From Crateriforma conspicua (GTDB taxonomy: Bacteria; Planctomycetota; Planctomycetia; Pirellulales; Pirellulaceae), in assembly GCF_007752935.1 (NCBI RefSeq), contig NZ_CP036319.1, positions 3,286,001 through 3,350,000 on the forward strand: a DNA stretch of 64,000 nt. The letters are read 5' to 3'. Each line of letters opens with the position of its first letter. The first letter of the stretch is position 1. A program made the translations under genes and the position numbers. The notes under the pieces are model-generated. The model was not told the DNA's origin, did no database searches, and was given only the letters and a program-made list of their open reading frames with translations. This document shows, in pieces, positions 26,892 through 35,020 of the stretch.

Positions 26892-28529
26892 ATGAACGAC
26901 GTATCGATTCGGAAACTCATCGCATTGTTGGCGATCGCCGTCGCGTCGACCCTCGCCGGTTCCAGCGCGCGGTGCGCCGATACGCATCAACCAAAGTCCG
27001 ATCGCCCCAATGTTGTCTTCTTCATTGCCGATGACATGCTGCCGCATCATTTCAATTGTTTGGCCGAAGGCAAAGGCCGCAATCTGACACCGAACCTGGA
27101 TCGGTTGGCGGGCGAGGGCGTGGTGATGGTGAACCAGTATTGCGCTTCGCCGATTTGTACCCCCAGCCGCTACAACGTTTTGACCGGTACCTATGCCAGT
27201 CGAGCGACGAACCCCGCTTTCCTGCAAACCACGCAGAACAATGGGGGTCAGACCAAGGTGGAGTTCAACACGCACATCATGAAGGACACCCCGACGCTGC
27301 CGCGAATGCTGAAGCGGGCGGGGTACGAAACCGCGATGGTGGGCAAGAACCACGTGGTGGAGGTCGCGGGGTTGGAAACGTTTCCGGATTTTGATGCCAG
27401 TGCCAAAGCCCCCGAGAACATCACGCGATTAAAAGCCAACCATGACAAGGTTTGCCAAGCAATTCGTGAAATCGGATTCGATTACGTTGACCGTGTTTAT
27501 CACAATAACCCGCACTTCCTGGGGCTTCACGAAGTCGCGGTCCAGAACATGGAATGGATCACCGAGGGGGCGATCAACTTTCTGGACCAGGATCATGATC
27601 GTCCGTTCTTTCTGTACATGGCCACGACCGTTCCTCATGGTCCCACCAATGGTCCGCAATCATGGAACGCCGATCCGCTGATTTCGCCGCTCGGGTACTT
27701 GGATCGTGCTCCCGATGTACAACCCGCACGACAAACGATTCCAGAACGGATTCGCCAAGCCGGGCTTTCGGTCAACGACGACACGTGCAATCTGTTGTGG
27801 CTGGACGACGCGGTCGGGGCGCTGATCAAAAAGCTGGAACAGACCAATCAGTTGCAGAACACGGTATTCTTCTTCTACAGCGATCACGGTCAAAAGGCCA
27901 AAGGCACTTTGTACGAAGGCGGCGTGCACAACCCCAGTATCGTTTGGCGACCGGGCGGTTTCCCGGTCGGATCGACCAGCGATGCACTCGTTCACGTCGT
28001 CGATTTTGCACCGACCATCGTGCAAATCGCCGGGGTGGATCCATCGACAGGTTCATTCGATGGTGAGAGCTTTCTGGGTTATCTGAACGGAACGCCCGCA
28101 ACCAGCGATCGCGTCTTGTATTTCGAGCTTGGTTACACCCGCGCCGTCCGCAAAGGTTCTTGGAAGTACTTGGCGGTGCGGTATCCGGCTGACATTGAAA
28201 ACATGTCGATGGAACAGCGGAAACGAACTCTGGAAAACTGGAACGCCGCACGGCGACGGCGGCACGTTCGGATCGTGACCGAAGACCCGAGTCTGCCGTT
28301 CAGCCATCTGACCGCGATCCCCGGCGGCGGTGACGCCGAGAGCGGTTCGACGGGCAGTCTGCCGGGATACTATGACCGCGACCAGTTGTACAACTTGGAC
28401 GACGATCCTGGCGAGCAGAACAACTTGGCCGGCGCCCCGGAGTACGCGGAGAAACTGCGCGAGATGAAACAGATCTTGAACGCCCATGTATTGCGGCTTC
28501 CGGGGACGTTCGGCGAGTTCGGAAAGTAG
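26892..28529 (+). CDS. secreted sulfatase
   Basis: Arylsulfatase-family hydrolase of 545 residues. A signal peptide (LIALLAIAVASTLAGSSARC) precedes PNVVFFIADDM, whose Asp pair binds calcium. The formylglycine motif is CTPSR in SPICTPSRYNVLTGTY, so it needs the FGE maturation enzyme (not in this window). MVGKNHV supplies the catalytic Lys/His and FFFYSDHGQKAKGTLYEGG the second metal site. The C-terminal half includes ELYN-type LYNLDDDPGEQNNLA. Predicted to desulfate a marine polysaccharide in the periplasm or outside. The substrate is not determined. It shares an upstream region with the GH3 gene, suggesting joint use of a sulfated glucan-containing polymer, which is only inference. Confidence 0.93.
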   Translation: MNDVSIRKLIALLAIAVASTLAGSSARCADTHQPKSDRPNVVFFIADDMLPHHFNCLAEGKGRNLTPNLDRLAGEGVVMVNQYCASPICTPSRYNVLTGTYASRATNPAFLQTTQNNGGQTKVEFNTHIMKDTPTLPRMLKRAGYETAMVGKNHVVEVAGLETFPDFDASAKAPENITRLKANHDKVCQAIREIGFDYVDRVYHNNPHFLGLHEVAVQNMEWITEGAINFLDQDHDRPFFLYMATTVPHGPTNGPQSWNADPLISPLGYLDRAPDVQPARQTIPERIRQAGLSVNDDTCNLLWLDDAVGALIKKLEQTNQLQNTVFFFYSDHGQKAKGTLYEGGVHNPSIVWRPGGFPVGSTSDALVHVVDFAPTIVQIAGVDPSTGSFDGESFLGYLNGTPATSDRVLYFELGYTRAVRKGSWKYLAVRYPADIENMSMEQRKRTLENWNAARRRRHVRIVTEDPSLPFSHLTAIPGGGDAESGSTGSLPGYYDRDQLYNLDDDPGEQNNLAGAPEYAEKLREMKQILNAHVLRLPGTFGEFGK

Positions 28530-28757
28530 GCGGTTAAGCCAACGTCGCCTTACGACGCGCGAAAGTATCGCAAACCACGACGGCATCGTCGCAAAGTTTT
28601 TCACGCCACAACACCACGACTTTCTCTCCGTTTCGTCTGCCCGCACGACCTATGGTTGCGTGTGACTTCCGGCAGGTAGCCGAGTCGCGGAGCGTCCGGT
28701 TGGCACGGTTCGGACGGTTGCACAGAGATTGCCGTGTGTGTTGTAGCGATTTTGCGG

Positions 28758-30515
28758 ATGAAATTTGCGCTGATCATCACCGGTCTGTTGGCCGGCTTGG
28801 CGATGGCGGCCCCCATGTCGGTCGTCTTCGGCTATCTCTTTCTGATCATTCCCGGGTTGGTTTTGACGGCGGCCCCGACGGTTTTCGTTTACTTGGCGGC
28901 GACGGCACTGATCCGCCGCGTGCTTCCGATCACCTCTGTCGTGGCATCAACGGTCGTTGCGTTCGGCTTGGCGTTGCTGTTGGGTTGGGCCGTGATGCAG
29001 CCGTTTCGATCCTCCGCACTTCGAGGTTATCACGCACAACAGGCACCGGATGTGGCGCCCGACGAGCTGATCCATCTGGACGGAGACGTGCGAGTCGAGT
29101 TTCCGGATCGTCGTGGCGATCCAGAGTGCGATTACCTGTGCACCGCATTGTTAGATTCGGCGGATGTGAACAGCGTCACCGTTCGCGTTGGTGATGACGT
29201 TCAGCCAACACCGAACCGAAAGACAGTCCCAACAAACGCATACCAATTGGTGGACGCCGACCCGACGGATCCGGTCGGGCTGTTCCCCAACAAGCCTGGG
29301 CAGTTGATCCATGAGTATCCTCCGCTGACCAAGGCCCACGTGGGGCGTGAAGTCATCGTTGCACGCAAAGTCATCGAGGCTGACTGGGCCTTGCGTTTGT
29401 GCGGCAATGAACGCTTGCGTCTGGCGGATCCCGTTGATGCGGCAACCGCGGACTGGATCATTCGCGTCCAGAAAAAGCGACGATATCCGACGTATGATTT
29501 TCGCGAGGTCACTGTCGCGGACTCCAACGGCACCGTGCGTCTTCGCAAACGTTTTCACAAGCAATCGGTGCCGGCCCGGATGTTCTATTTCGGCTTTCAT
29601 GTCAGTTGTGGTGCCGGAACGATCTCCAGTGCATCGTTTCACATCGGACGTCAAACGCTGCAGACGGGACCGATTTCGTTGCGTCCCGAGACAGAATTGC
29701 TGTCCGCGGTTCGACTAGCTCTACCTCGCACCGATTCCCAAGTGCTGGACACGCTTCGCGAAGAAGTCATTCAGGCACTGGATGATCCGGACGCACCACT
29801 GGCCCGGCTGGAGCTTGCCAAGAGGTACCTAGGTCTGCTGTTCTTCGACTCGGTGCCAACTGACCATGCGCTGATCGCAAAAATCGTTGCCGACGATCGC
29901 GTGACCGGCATCGACGATTCGATTCGAGACGTCTTTTCCGAAAAGAAGTTTCCCGTTGCCATGCGAGATGCTTATGCCAAGCGGATCGTGATGGATCACA
30001 CATCCGCGGAATTGCGGCATCGGCTTGCGAAGTTTCTGGCAACACTTCCGCCCGGAACATTTGACCAGCCTTCGGTCGAACACCGCAAGATTTGGAACAC
30101 TCCGGAACTCTATTCCCAGGCGGGACCTTTCATGGCAACACTGGCCGATTTGGATCCTGCGGTCGCGATGCCCACACTGAACTCCGCGCTGGATCACGCA
30201 GTGACTTTAGATGATTACCGACAACGTCGCGGCTTGGTCGATGGTATTCGTGAAGCTTTGATCCGGATGGGGCCCGATGGTGTCGAGGCCGCACCAAAGA
30301 TTCGCGAACTGTTTCTGCGTCGCCCATCGCCCATCATGCGGACGTCCAAGGAAGCCGACCAGTGGCGATTCGCTCTGGCACGCATGGGCGTACCAGAGTC
30401 GGACATGCCGTTCTTTCCCGGCCAGTCCGATCAATCCATCAAACGGATTCGCTCTCGGGTCGCGGACCGTTTGAAACGATACGAAGAAGATCAGAAGGGC
30501 AAAAACGAATCATGA
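28758..30515 (+). CDS. hypothetical membrane protein with helical-repeat tail
   Basis: About 585 residues. I do not recognise the family. The N-terminus has three membrane helices (residues about 1-90: ALIITGLLAGLAMAAPM, LFLIIPGLVLTAAPTVFVYL and VVASTVVAFGLALLLGWAVM). A soluble middle domain of mixed strands follows (REVIVARKVIEADWALRLCG, WIIRVQKKRRYPTYDFREVT). The last 250 residues are helical with HEAT-like features. ATG 28758 is preferred because it precedes the first helix; ATG 28734 would add eight residues. The stop codon overlaps the next gene's start (ATGA), so the two are translationally coupled. Confidence 0.72.
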   Translation: MKFALIITGLLAGLAMAAPMSVVFGYLFLIIPGLVLTAAPTVFVYLAATALIRRVLPITSVVASTVVAFGLALLLGWAVMQPFRSSALRGYHAQQAPDVAPDELIHLDGDVRVEFPDRRGDPECDYLCTALLDSADVNSVTVRVGDDVQPTPNRKTVPTNAYQLVDADPTDPVGLFPNKPGQLIHEYPPLTKAHVGREVIVARKVIEADWALRLCGNERLRLADPVDAATADWIIRVQKKRRYPTYDFREVTVADSNGTVRLRKRFHKQSVPARMFYFGFHVSCGAGTISSASFHIGRQTLQTGPISLRPETELLSAVRLALPRTDSQVLDTLREEVIQALDDPDAPLARLELAKRYLGLLFFDSVPTDHALIAKIVADDRVTGIDDSIRDVFSEKKFPVAMRDAYAKRIVMDHTSAELRHRLAKFLATLPPGTFDQPSVEHRKIWNTPELYSQAGPFMATLADLDPAVAMPTLNSALDHAVTLDDYRQRRGLVDGIREALIRMGPDGVEAAPKIRELFLRRPSPIMRTSKEADQWRFALARMGVPESDMPFFPGQSDQSIKRIRSRVADRLKRYEEDQKGKNES

Positions 30516-30979
30516 TGGAAAAGATTATCATGCACCTATTCGGTTATGGTGTTTTTGTCGCGTTGATGGTCACCATGTCCAAAGCCCATGCACGGCGTTG
30601 GAATCGACTGGCCGCAAAATATCGGGCGAATCAACGACCGACCAACGCAACGACGCCCGTCTTTTCCAAACGCACCATGCAGACGGTGTTTTTGACCGGA
30701 CGCGACATCGGCTGGAATTCTTACAAAGGCATCGTCACGGTGTCGGTCGGCGACGAAGGCATCATGCTGTCGTTGATGCCACCCTTTTCATTGTTTCATC
30801 CGCCACTGCAGTTGCTGTATCGCGACATTCGCATGGAGCCGACGCGGTGGGGACTGATCAGTAACTGTTGGCGGTACACCGTGACCGGTGTGCACGATGT
30901 CCAGATCGTGATGTATGACGAACTGCATGAGTGGATCCAAAACCAGGCCGCCGCTCTGGTTCCTGCCGCGACTGTCTGA
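30512..30979 (+). CDS. hypothetical protein, one membrane helix
   Basis: 155 residues with an N-terminal membrane helix (IIMHLFGYGVFVALMVTMSK) and a Trp-rich soluble domain. Notable strings are RRWNRLAAKYRANQRP and GIMLSLMPPFSLFHPPLQLLY, followed by strands ending WRYTVTG. This pattern is shared by short planctomycete proteins that I cannot assign a function. Its start overlaps the stop of the preceding membrane protein, so the pair is one transcription unit. The region after it up to the patatin gene (30980-31336) carries no gene I can support and includes a G10 run at 31081-31090. Confidence 0.7.
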   Translation: MMEKIIMHLFGYGVFVALMVTMSKAHARRWNRLAAKYRANQRPTNATTPVFSKRTMQTVFLTGRDIGWNSYKGIVTVSVGDEGIMLSLMPPFSLFHPPLQLLYRDIRMEPTRWGLISNCWRYTVTGVHDVQIVMYDELHEWIQNQAAALVPAATV

Positions 30980-31336
30980 CAACAACAACTGATTAGCAAT
31001 GAAGTTGGGGTCGAGCGAAGCTGACGACTTTGGGGACACTTTGCTAGGAACCGGGGCCGATTCCCGTGTGCGATAGCCGTGGGGGGGGGGCGTTTTGGAG
31101 AATCGGAGGTCCGATTCGCTTCAGGGAAAGTTGGGCTGGGGCGTCGTGGTGGCTGGCCGGCACGGGAAAGCAGGGAAAGCACCGCCGCGAAAACTTGCCT
31201 GGATCTGTGGGGCCGAAAACGGCTACCTTTGCCCGCGTTTCGAACCAACCCCAGCGGCGGAATTCGTGTGCCTCGCATTCGTTCTGCCGCAAAGCCGCGT
31301 TTCACGCGCCGACTGTCCCCGTATTCCGCTGGATTC

Positions 31337-32464
31337 ATGAAGATTGCACTCGCGTTTTCCGGCGGCGGCGTTCGTGCCACGGTGTTTCACCTCGGCGTGC
31401 TCGCGCGTCTTGCCCGTCAAGACTTGCTGGGCAACGTGACCACGGTCAGCAGCGTTTCCGGCGGCAGCCTGGCGGCCGGTCTGGTCCTGTCGCGATCAGG
31501 TTATCGTTGGCCGTCCAGCGAGGAATACCTGCGCCACGTCGTGCCTGATATACACCAGTTGCTGACGACACGGGACGTCCAGCGTTCGTTTGTTTTCAAG
31601 TCGCTGACGTTCCCTTGGCGTCTCGCACGTGGCAGAGCATCGGTCCTGGGCGATACGCTGCGTAGGCATTGGGGTATCGACGGTAAATTGGCCGACCTGC
31701 CCGATTCACCTCGGATCATCATCAACGCCACGTGCTACCAAACGGGAAAGAACTGGCGTTTCCAGCGTGACGTGATGGGGGACTATCAAACCAAGTATGT
31801 GCGTAACCCCGACTTTCGCCTGTCACATGCGCTGGCGGCATCCGCAGCCGTTCCCGGTTTGATCGGCTCCCTGGTCGTCAAAACTCGCAGCCATCGATGG
31901 GCCGAACACCAGCCGCATGGTTGGCAGGCCGTCGAACCGGGTTACAAACGTTTGAACCTGTGGGATGGCGGTGTGTATGACAACCTTGGCGTCGAATCAT
32001 TGTTCAAGCCCGGTGCCGGTCTGCGAGAAGGAACCGACTTTCTATTGGTCAGCGATGCCTCGCGCGCATTGGCGGGTACGCCACGCCGATCCAAAGCACA
32101 TCCGGGGTACGTGGAGGCATCCTTGCGACTGGTGGATGTTGCAACAGATCAAGTCCGCAGTCTTCGCGCCCGCATGCTGATCGACTTCTTCAAACAGAAT
32201 CCCGGATGCGGAGCCTATCTGCGATTGGGGCTGCGCAGCAAAGGCAGCGACGCCCGCAGCAGATTGAACGGCCAGGATGCGTTGACCGAAGACGAAGTCA
32301 AACGGGTTGCCGACATGGAAACCACGTTGCGACGACTCGGCCATGGCGAATTCAGCCTGCTATTTCGACACGGCTACGAAGTTGCCGACGCAACGATGGT
32401 CAAGCACGGGGACAAGTTGCTGCGAATCCAACCACAAAATCACGTCCAGTTCAAAGCTGCCTAG
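31337..32464 (+). CDS. patatin-like phospholipase
   Basis: Lipid acyl hydrolase of 375 residues with a Ser-Asp dyad. The oxyanion-hole motif is FSGGGVRATVFHLGVL near the start, the nucleophile elbow is SSVSGGSLAAG (G-x-S-x-G), and the catalytic Asp is in LWDGGVYDNLGVE (DGG). HALAASAAVPGL is the conserved S/A-x-A-P segment. No signal peptide is seen, so it is cytoplasmic or exported by another route. The frame stays open upstream to 31079 but nothing there resembles the family. It probably acts on membrane phospholipids. The G10 run 247 bp upstream may or may not be in its leader. Confidence 0.9.
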   Translation: MKIALAFSGGGVRATVFHLGVLARLARQDLLGNVTTVSSVSGGSLAAGLVLSRSGYRWPSSEEYLRHVVPDIHQLLTTRDVQRSFVFKSLTFPWRLARGRASVLGDTLRRHWGIDGKLADLPDSPRIIINATCYQTGKNWRFQRDVMGDYQTKYVRNPDFRLSHALAASAAVPGLIGSLVVKTRSHRWAEHQPHGWQAVEPGYKRLNLWDGGVYDNLGVESLFKPGAGLREGTDFLLVSDASRALAGTPRRSKAHPGYVEASLRLVDVATDQVRSLRARMLIDFFKQNPGCGAYLRLGLRSKGSDARSRLNGQDALTEDEVKRVADMETTLRRLGHGEFSLLFRHGYEVADATMVKHGDKLLRIQPQNHVQFKAA

Positions 32465-32512
32465 TGTCGTCAACGCTGACCAGCCACACAGTCTCTCTCG
32501 GGCACCCACCTA

Positions 32513-32543
32513 ACGCCGTAGCTGGATGCGCCAGCATTCAGGG
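32513..32543 (+). repeat. dispersed intergenic hairpin repeat, member 1
   Basis: Starts ACGCCGTAGCTGGATGCG and ends CCAGCATTCAGGG. It contains the small inverted repeat CTGG-ATGCG-CCAG. The same unit is found at 34820-34849, and diverged units are at 61267-61294 and 61311-61339. Confidence 0.75.
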
Positions 32544-32608
32544 TCCGCAAATAGGCCTAAGCAGACTGACAGGAGTTTTGTCACAAATGGCAAACCCACG
32601 AGTAGCTT

Positions 32609-32733
32609 TTTTGAAGTTGCGCTTTTACCCGGGGCATTGGTTTTTGGGTAACCCGAAGCGTAAGCGAGGCGATGTCGACATCATTTTTTCACTCGCTCAC
32701 GCGTCGGGTTACCAGGAAATCGCAACTTCAAAA
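32609..32733. repeat. nested inverted repeat (MITE-like)
   Basis: Outer arms TTTTGAAGTTGCG (32609-32621) and CGCAACTTCAAAA (32721-32733) are perfect complements. Inner arms of 22 bp (32647-32668 and 32693-32714) match with two mismatches and contain GGTAACCCGA/CGGGTTACC. The whole can fold into a long hairpin of about 125 nt. No coding content. It may be a small non-autonomous element or a regulatory hairpin. Confidence 0.7.
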
Positions 32734-32837
32734 CCCGTAGCAAAGGGAACGCGTTCTTTGCCGGTTCGTTCCTCGCCAACGCATGGTTGCTGAACTCAAG
32801 GAGAGCAGTTCCGCTACTTGTTATCTACGAGACTCAC

Positions 32838-33092
32838 TCAGGTCGACGTGTTGATGGAATCCGCCGCCCGAGCGTATATCTCAATGTAACCGCACCCTGC
32901 ACATCGGAATGCTTGCAGATACACGCAGTCTTTCGGGTCGATCCGCACAGAATCCAAGGCGAAACCGCGTTTCCTTTTGGGCTCTCCGTCGCACCAAGCG
33001 GTCAGTACGGCAGAAGATCCGGGAAAACCAGACAGAAATCCCCGGCTCATCATGCAAGCGCATTTCGGACAGGGTTTATCGTCCTCACACAT
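32838..33092 (-). CDS. small zinc-ribbon protein
   Basis: 84 residues with two Cys pairs: CEDDKPCPKC near the start and FRCAGCGY near the end, predicted to hold one zinc ion. Between them lie MMSRGFLSG, LTAWCDGEPKRKRGF and VYLQAFRC, the layout of small zinc-ribbon families in which the C-terminal pair is followed by an aromatic-rich IEIYA strand. The ATG at 33092 directly precedes the first Cys; the frame is open upstream to 33263 but runs into the IS element. The promoter region may have been disrupted by the IS, whose edge is 37 bp away. Function unknown. Confidence 0.62.
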   Translation of the reverse strand: MCEDDKPCPKCACMMSRGFLSGFPGSSAVLTAWCDGEPKRKRGFALDSVRIDPKDCVYLQAFRCAGCGYIEIYARAADSINTST

Positions 33093-33128
33093 GCGAGTTC
33101 TCCTTCCGCCAGAAAAAGGGGTCAGGCG

Positions 33129-34704
33129 CAATACTGTTCGGCTCACCTTATGCACTGATGCGGTTTGGGCGGCTTTTGCGTGGGAGGCAGTGCGACGCCG
33201 CAAATGCGACGAAGGGTTTGGCAACGCGAACACGAGTCGACCGCGCAGCAGGGAACCGCCCAAGTGGCTTCACTTCGGTCGGTGCGCATTGCTCCTACAG
33301 AGCCTTCGGTTTCAATTTTTTGATATGAGCTTCTAGTTCCTCCAAGCTCGCCCAGCCGAGTAAATAAAAGCAGATCATCTCGTAGGTCCGTTTGTTCGGT
33401 TGACCCCCGGTGTAGATCAGGATCAGCAGGCAAGCGATGATGGCTAAGTACATTTGAATCTCGACGCCTGCCGGCTTGGTGCTCAGTAGATGCCGACAGC
33501 CCAGAAGCTGTTTGATCATTCGGAAGAACAGTTCGATGAGCCAGCGAAGCCGGTAGGCTTCGGCAATCAGTTCCGCCGGAACGTCCATTAAGTTCGTGAC
33601 CAATCGCAGTCGACCATCGCAGTGAGAGCCTTTGCTGCCAGTGCGGACATGCGGCGGGACTTCGATTTCGATGTAACGAACCGGATGATCGCTTGCGACC
33701 GTTTTGCGGTTGCTGGTGTGAGCTCCCAAAACGACTTCTCGGTCGATGCGGACACCGGCGTCGCGATCTGCTGCGGTTAGGTCTCGCTCACAAAGGATCT
33801 TCGGCGTGCTGTTGTCGCGGGCTCGGCAAATGTAGCTGCTTCGGGCGGCGTTGATTTGGTTGAACAATTCAAACTTGGCATACCCACGATCAATCACATA
33901 GCAGCGATCTGGTTGCAAGACGGAAGCCAGGACTGCCTTTTCGTCATCTTTCCCCTTGGGCTTGGCTGGCGTGGCATCGATTCGCTCGGGGATTCCGCGA
34001 AGGATCTCGAAATGAGTGTGCATGCGGTATCCATCAACCGACCTACCTTTAGTCGTTCCGCCTGCCTTATCAGGCAGCCAAGCCAAAGATGCCACACGCA
34101 CGGCCGTCTTGAAGACGCTGCCATCGACGGCGGTGAGTTGATGTCCGATCACATCAAACTTCGATGGGTCGGCCGAGGGCACTTCGGTAGCAAGCTCCGC
34201 GGCGATCTTCTTGAGCGGCTCGGGGTCAAAGATGCTCACCGACTCGGAGAGCGATCCCAGCGAAGCTCGCCCGACGCCGAACTTCTTCTGGACATCTTTG
34301 AGTGTGCTGGCTTGCTGTAGTCCACGAAGCGATGTCAGGATCGGATTGAACATCCACATAAGAACTAGCACGCCGTACTGGTCCATGTGCAAATCACGAT
34401 TGCAGGATTTGTCGCGTGCAGTACCGATCTCGTGCAGGGAATCCAACAGTGGCCGGATCTTCTTGAAGAACTTCAGGCCCTGCAGTTCCGCGGCGCGAAT
34501 ATCAGGCGAGTCTTCCGAGGCCGCATCCCTGTCGCTGCCGAGGCTCTCGGTCGTTGGGCTTCGTTGTTTAGGGGGTCGGTTCGGCACTGACTCATCCGCT
34601 GCGTGTCAAACTGGCGGAACATCCGCCAAATTTGAATGCTTGCGCAATCGCCGTGCCAAAAGTCGTTAAAATTCAATGTGCAACTTTCGTGCCGAACAGT
34701 ATTG
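33129..34704. mobile_element. complete IS4-family insertion sequence
   Basis: 1,576-bp element bounded by 13-bp perfect inverted repeats, CAATACTGTTCGG (33129-33141) and CCGAACAGTATTG (34692-34704). It is flanked by the 9-bp direct repeat GGTCAGGCG (33120-33128 and 34705-34713), a target duplication of the size expected for IS4-type elements. It carries one transposase gene on the minus strand. A truncated relative is at 62492-63471. Confidence 0.85.
33295..34587 (-). CDS. IS4-family DDE transposase
   Basis: 430 residues. The catalytic core is recognisable: HQLTAVDGSVFK (first Asp), CYVIDRGYAKF (second Asp) and YRLRWLIELFFRMIKQLLG with the Y-(2)-R-(3)-E-(6)-K signature of IS4 transposases. 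The N-terminal part (MWMFNPILTSLRGLQQAS) is the family's DNA-binding region. The gene is intact and sits inside the IS with complete ends, so this copy may still be active. 108 bp separate the start codon from the terminal repeat. Confidence 0.93.
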   Translation of the reverse strand: MPNRPPKQRSPTTESLGSDRDAASEDSPDIRAAELQGLKFFKKIRPLLDSLHEIGTARDKSCNRDLHMDQYGVLVLMWMFNPILTSLRGLQQASTLKDVQKKFGVGRASLGSLSESVSIFDPEPLKKIAAELATEVPSADPSKFDVIGHQLTAVDGSVFKTAVRVASLAWLPDKAGGTTKGRSVDGYRMHTHFEILRGIPERIDATPAKPKGKDDEKAVLASVLQPDRCYVIDRGYAKFELFNQINAARSSYICRARDNSTPKILCERDLTAADRDAGVRIDREVVLGAHTSNRKTVASDHPVRYIEIEVPPHVRTGSKGSHCDGRLRLVTNLMDVPAELIAEAYRLRWLIELFFRMIKQLLGCRHLLSTKPAGVEIQMYLAIIACLLILIYTGGQPNKRTYEMICFYLLGWASLEELEAHIKKLKPKAL

Positions 34705-35020
34705 GGTCAGGCGTCAATTTGTCAATCTGGGATGCATCAAGCGGTTTTGGTGCAGCGTGGGTTGGCTTCGTCGTTTCGCAACGTCTGTGTCGAAAGCTGC
34801 CCCGTGGCAACCGAGGCATACGCCGTAGCTGGATGCGCCAGCATTCAGGCACCGCCCCTTCCGTCCGCCTCACAAAGCTGACTCCGTCGTCACCAAGACA
34901 CGCTGTGTCCAGCAAGCTATCAACTTGGGTTTTCAATTGGTTCATTTGGGCCAGCCAACCGAAAGTGTTAACGCCAAAAACAGGCCTGACCCCGTGTTGG
35001 ACGTCGGGCTCCCATTTCGG
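34705..35020. other. intergenic region right of the IS, repeat remnants, no gene seen
   Basis: 316 bp. It begins with the IS target duplication and ends near GCCTGACCCC (34984-34993), the inverted complement of GGGGTCAGGC (33118-33127) on the left of the IS. A dispersed hairpin repeat lies at 34820-34849. Removing the IS leaves roughly a 300-bp block between those inverted decamers, which may be an older small element. Confidence 0.5.
34820..34849 (+). repeat. dispersed intergenic hairpin repeat, member 2
   Basis: Same unit as 32513-32542 with identical core (CTGGATGCGCCAGCATTCAG). Confidence 0.75.

Larger units (their letters stand above)
32465..32837. other. repeat-rich intergenic region, no gene seen
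   Basis: 373 bp between the patatin and zinc-ribbon genes. It contains one CTGGATGCGCCAG-type dispersed hairpin repeat and a nested inverted repeat described separately. Open frames crossing it have no recognisable content. Confidence 0.6.

Noticed and set aside
31079-31336. N-terminal extension of the patatin protein beginning at the G10 run
   Set aside because: The patatin motif starts a few residues after ATG 31337; the extension is Arg/Gly-rich without family similarity. The G10 run therefore probably lies outside the coding region.
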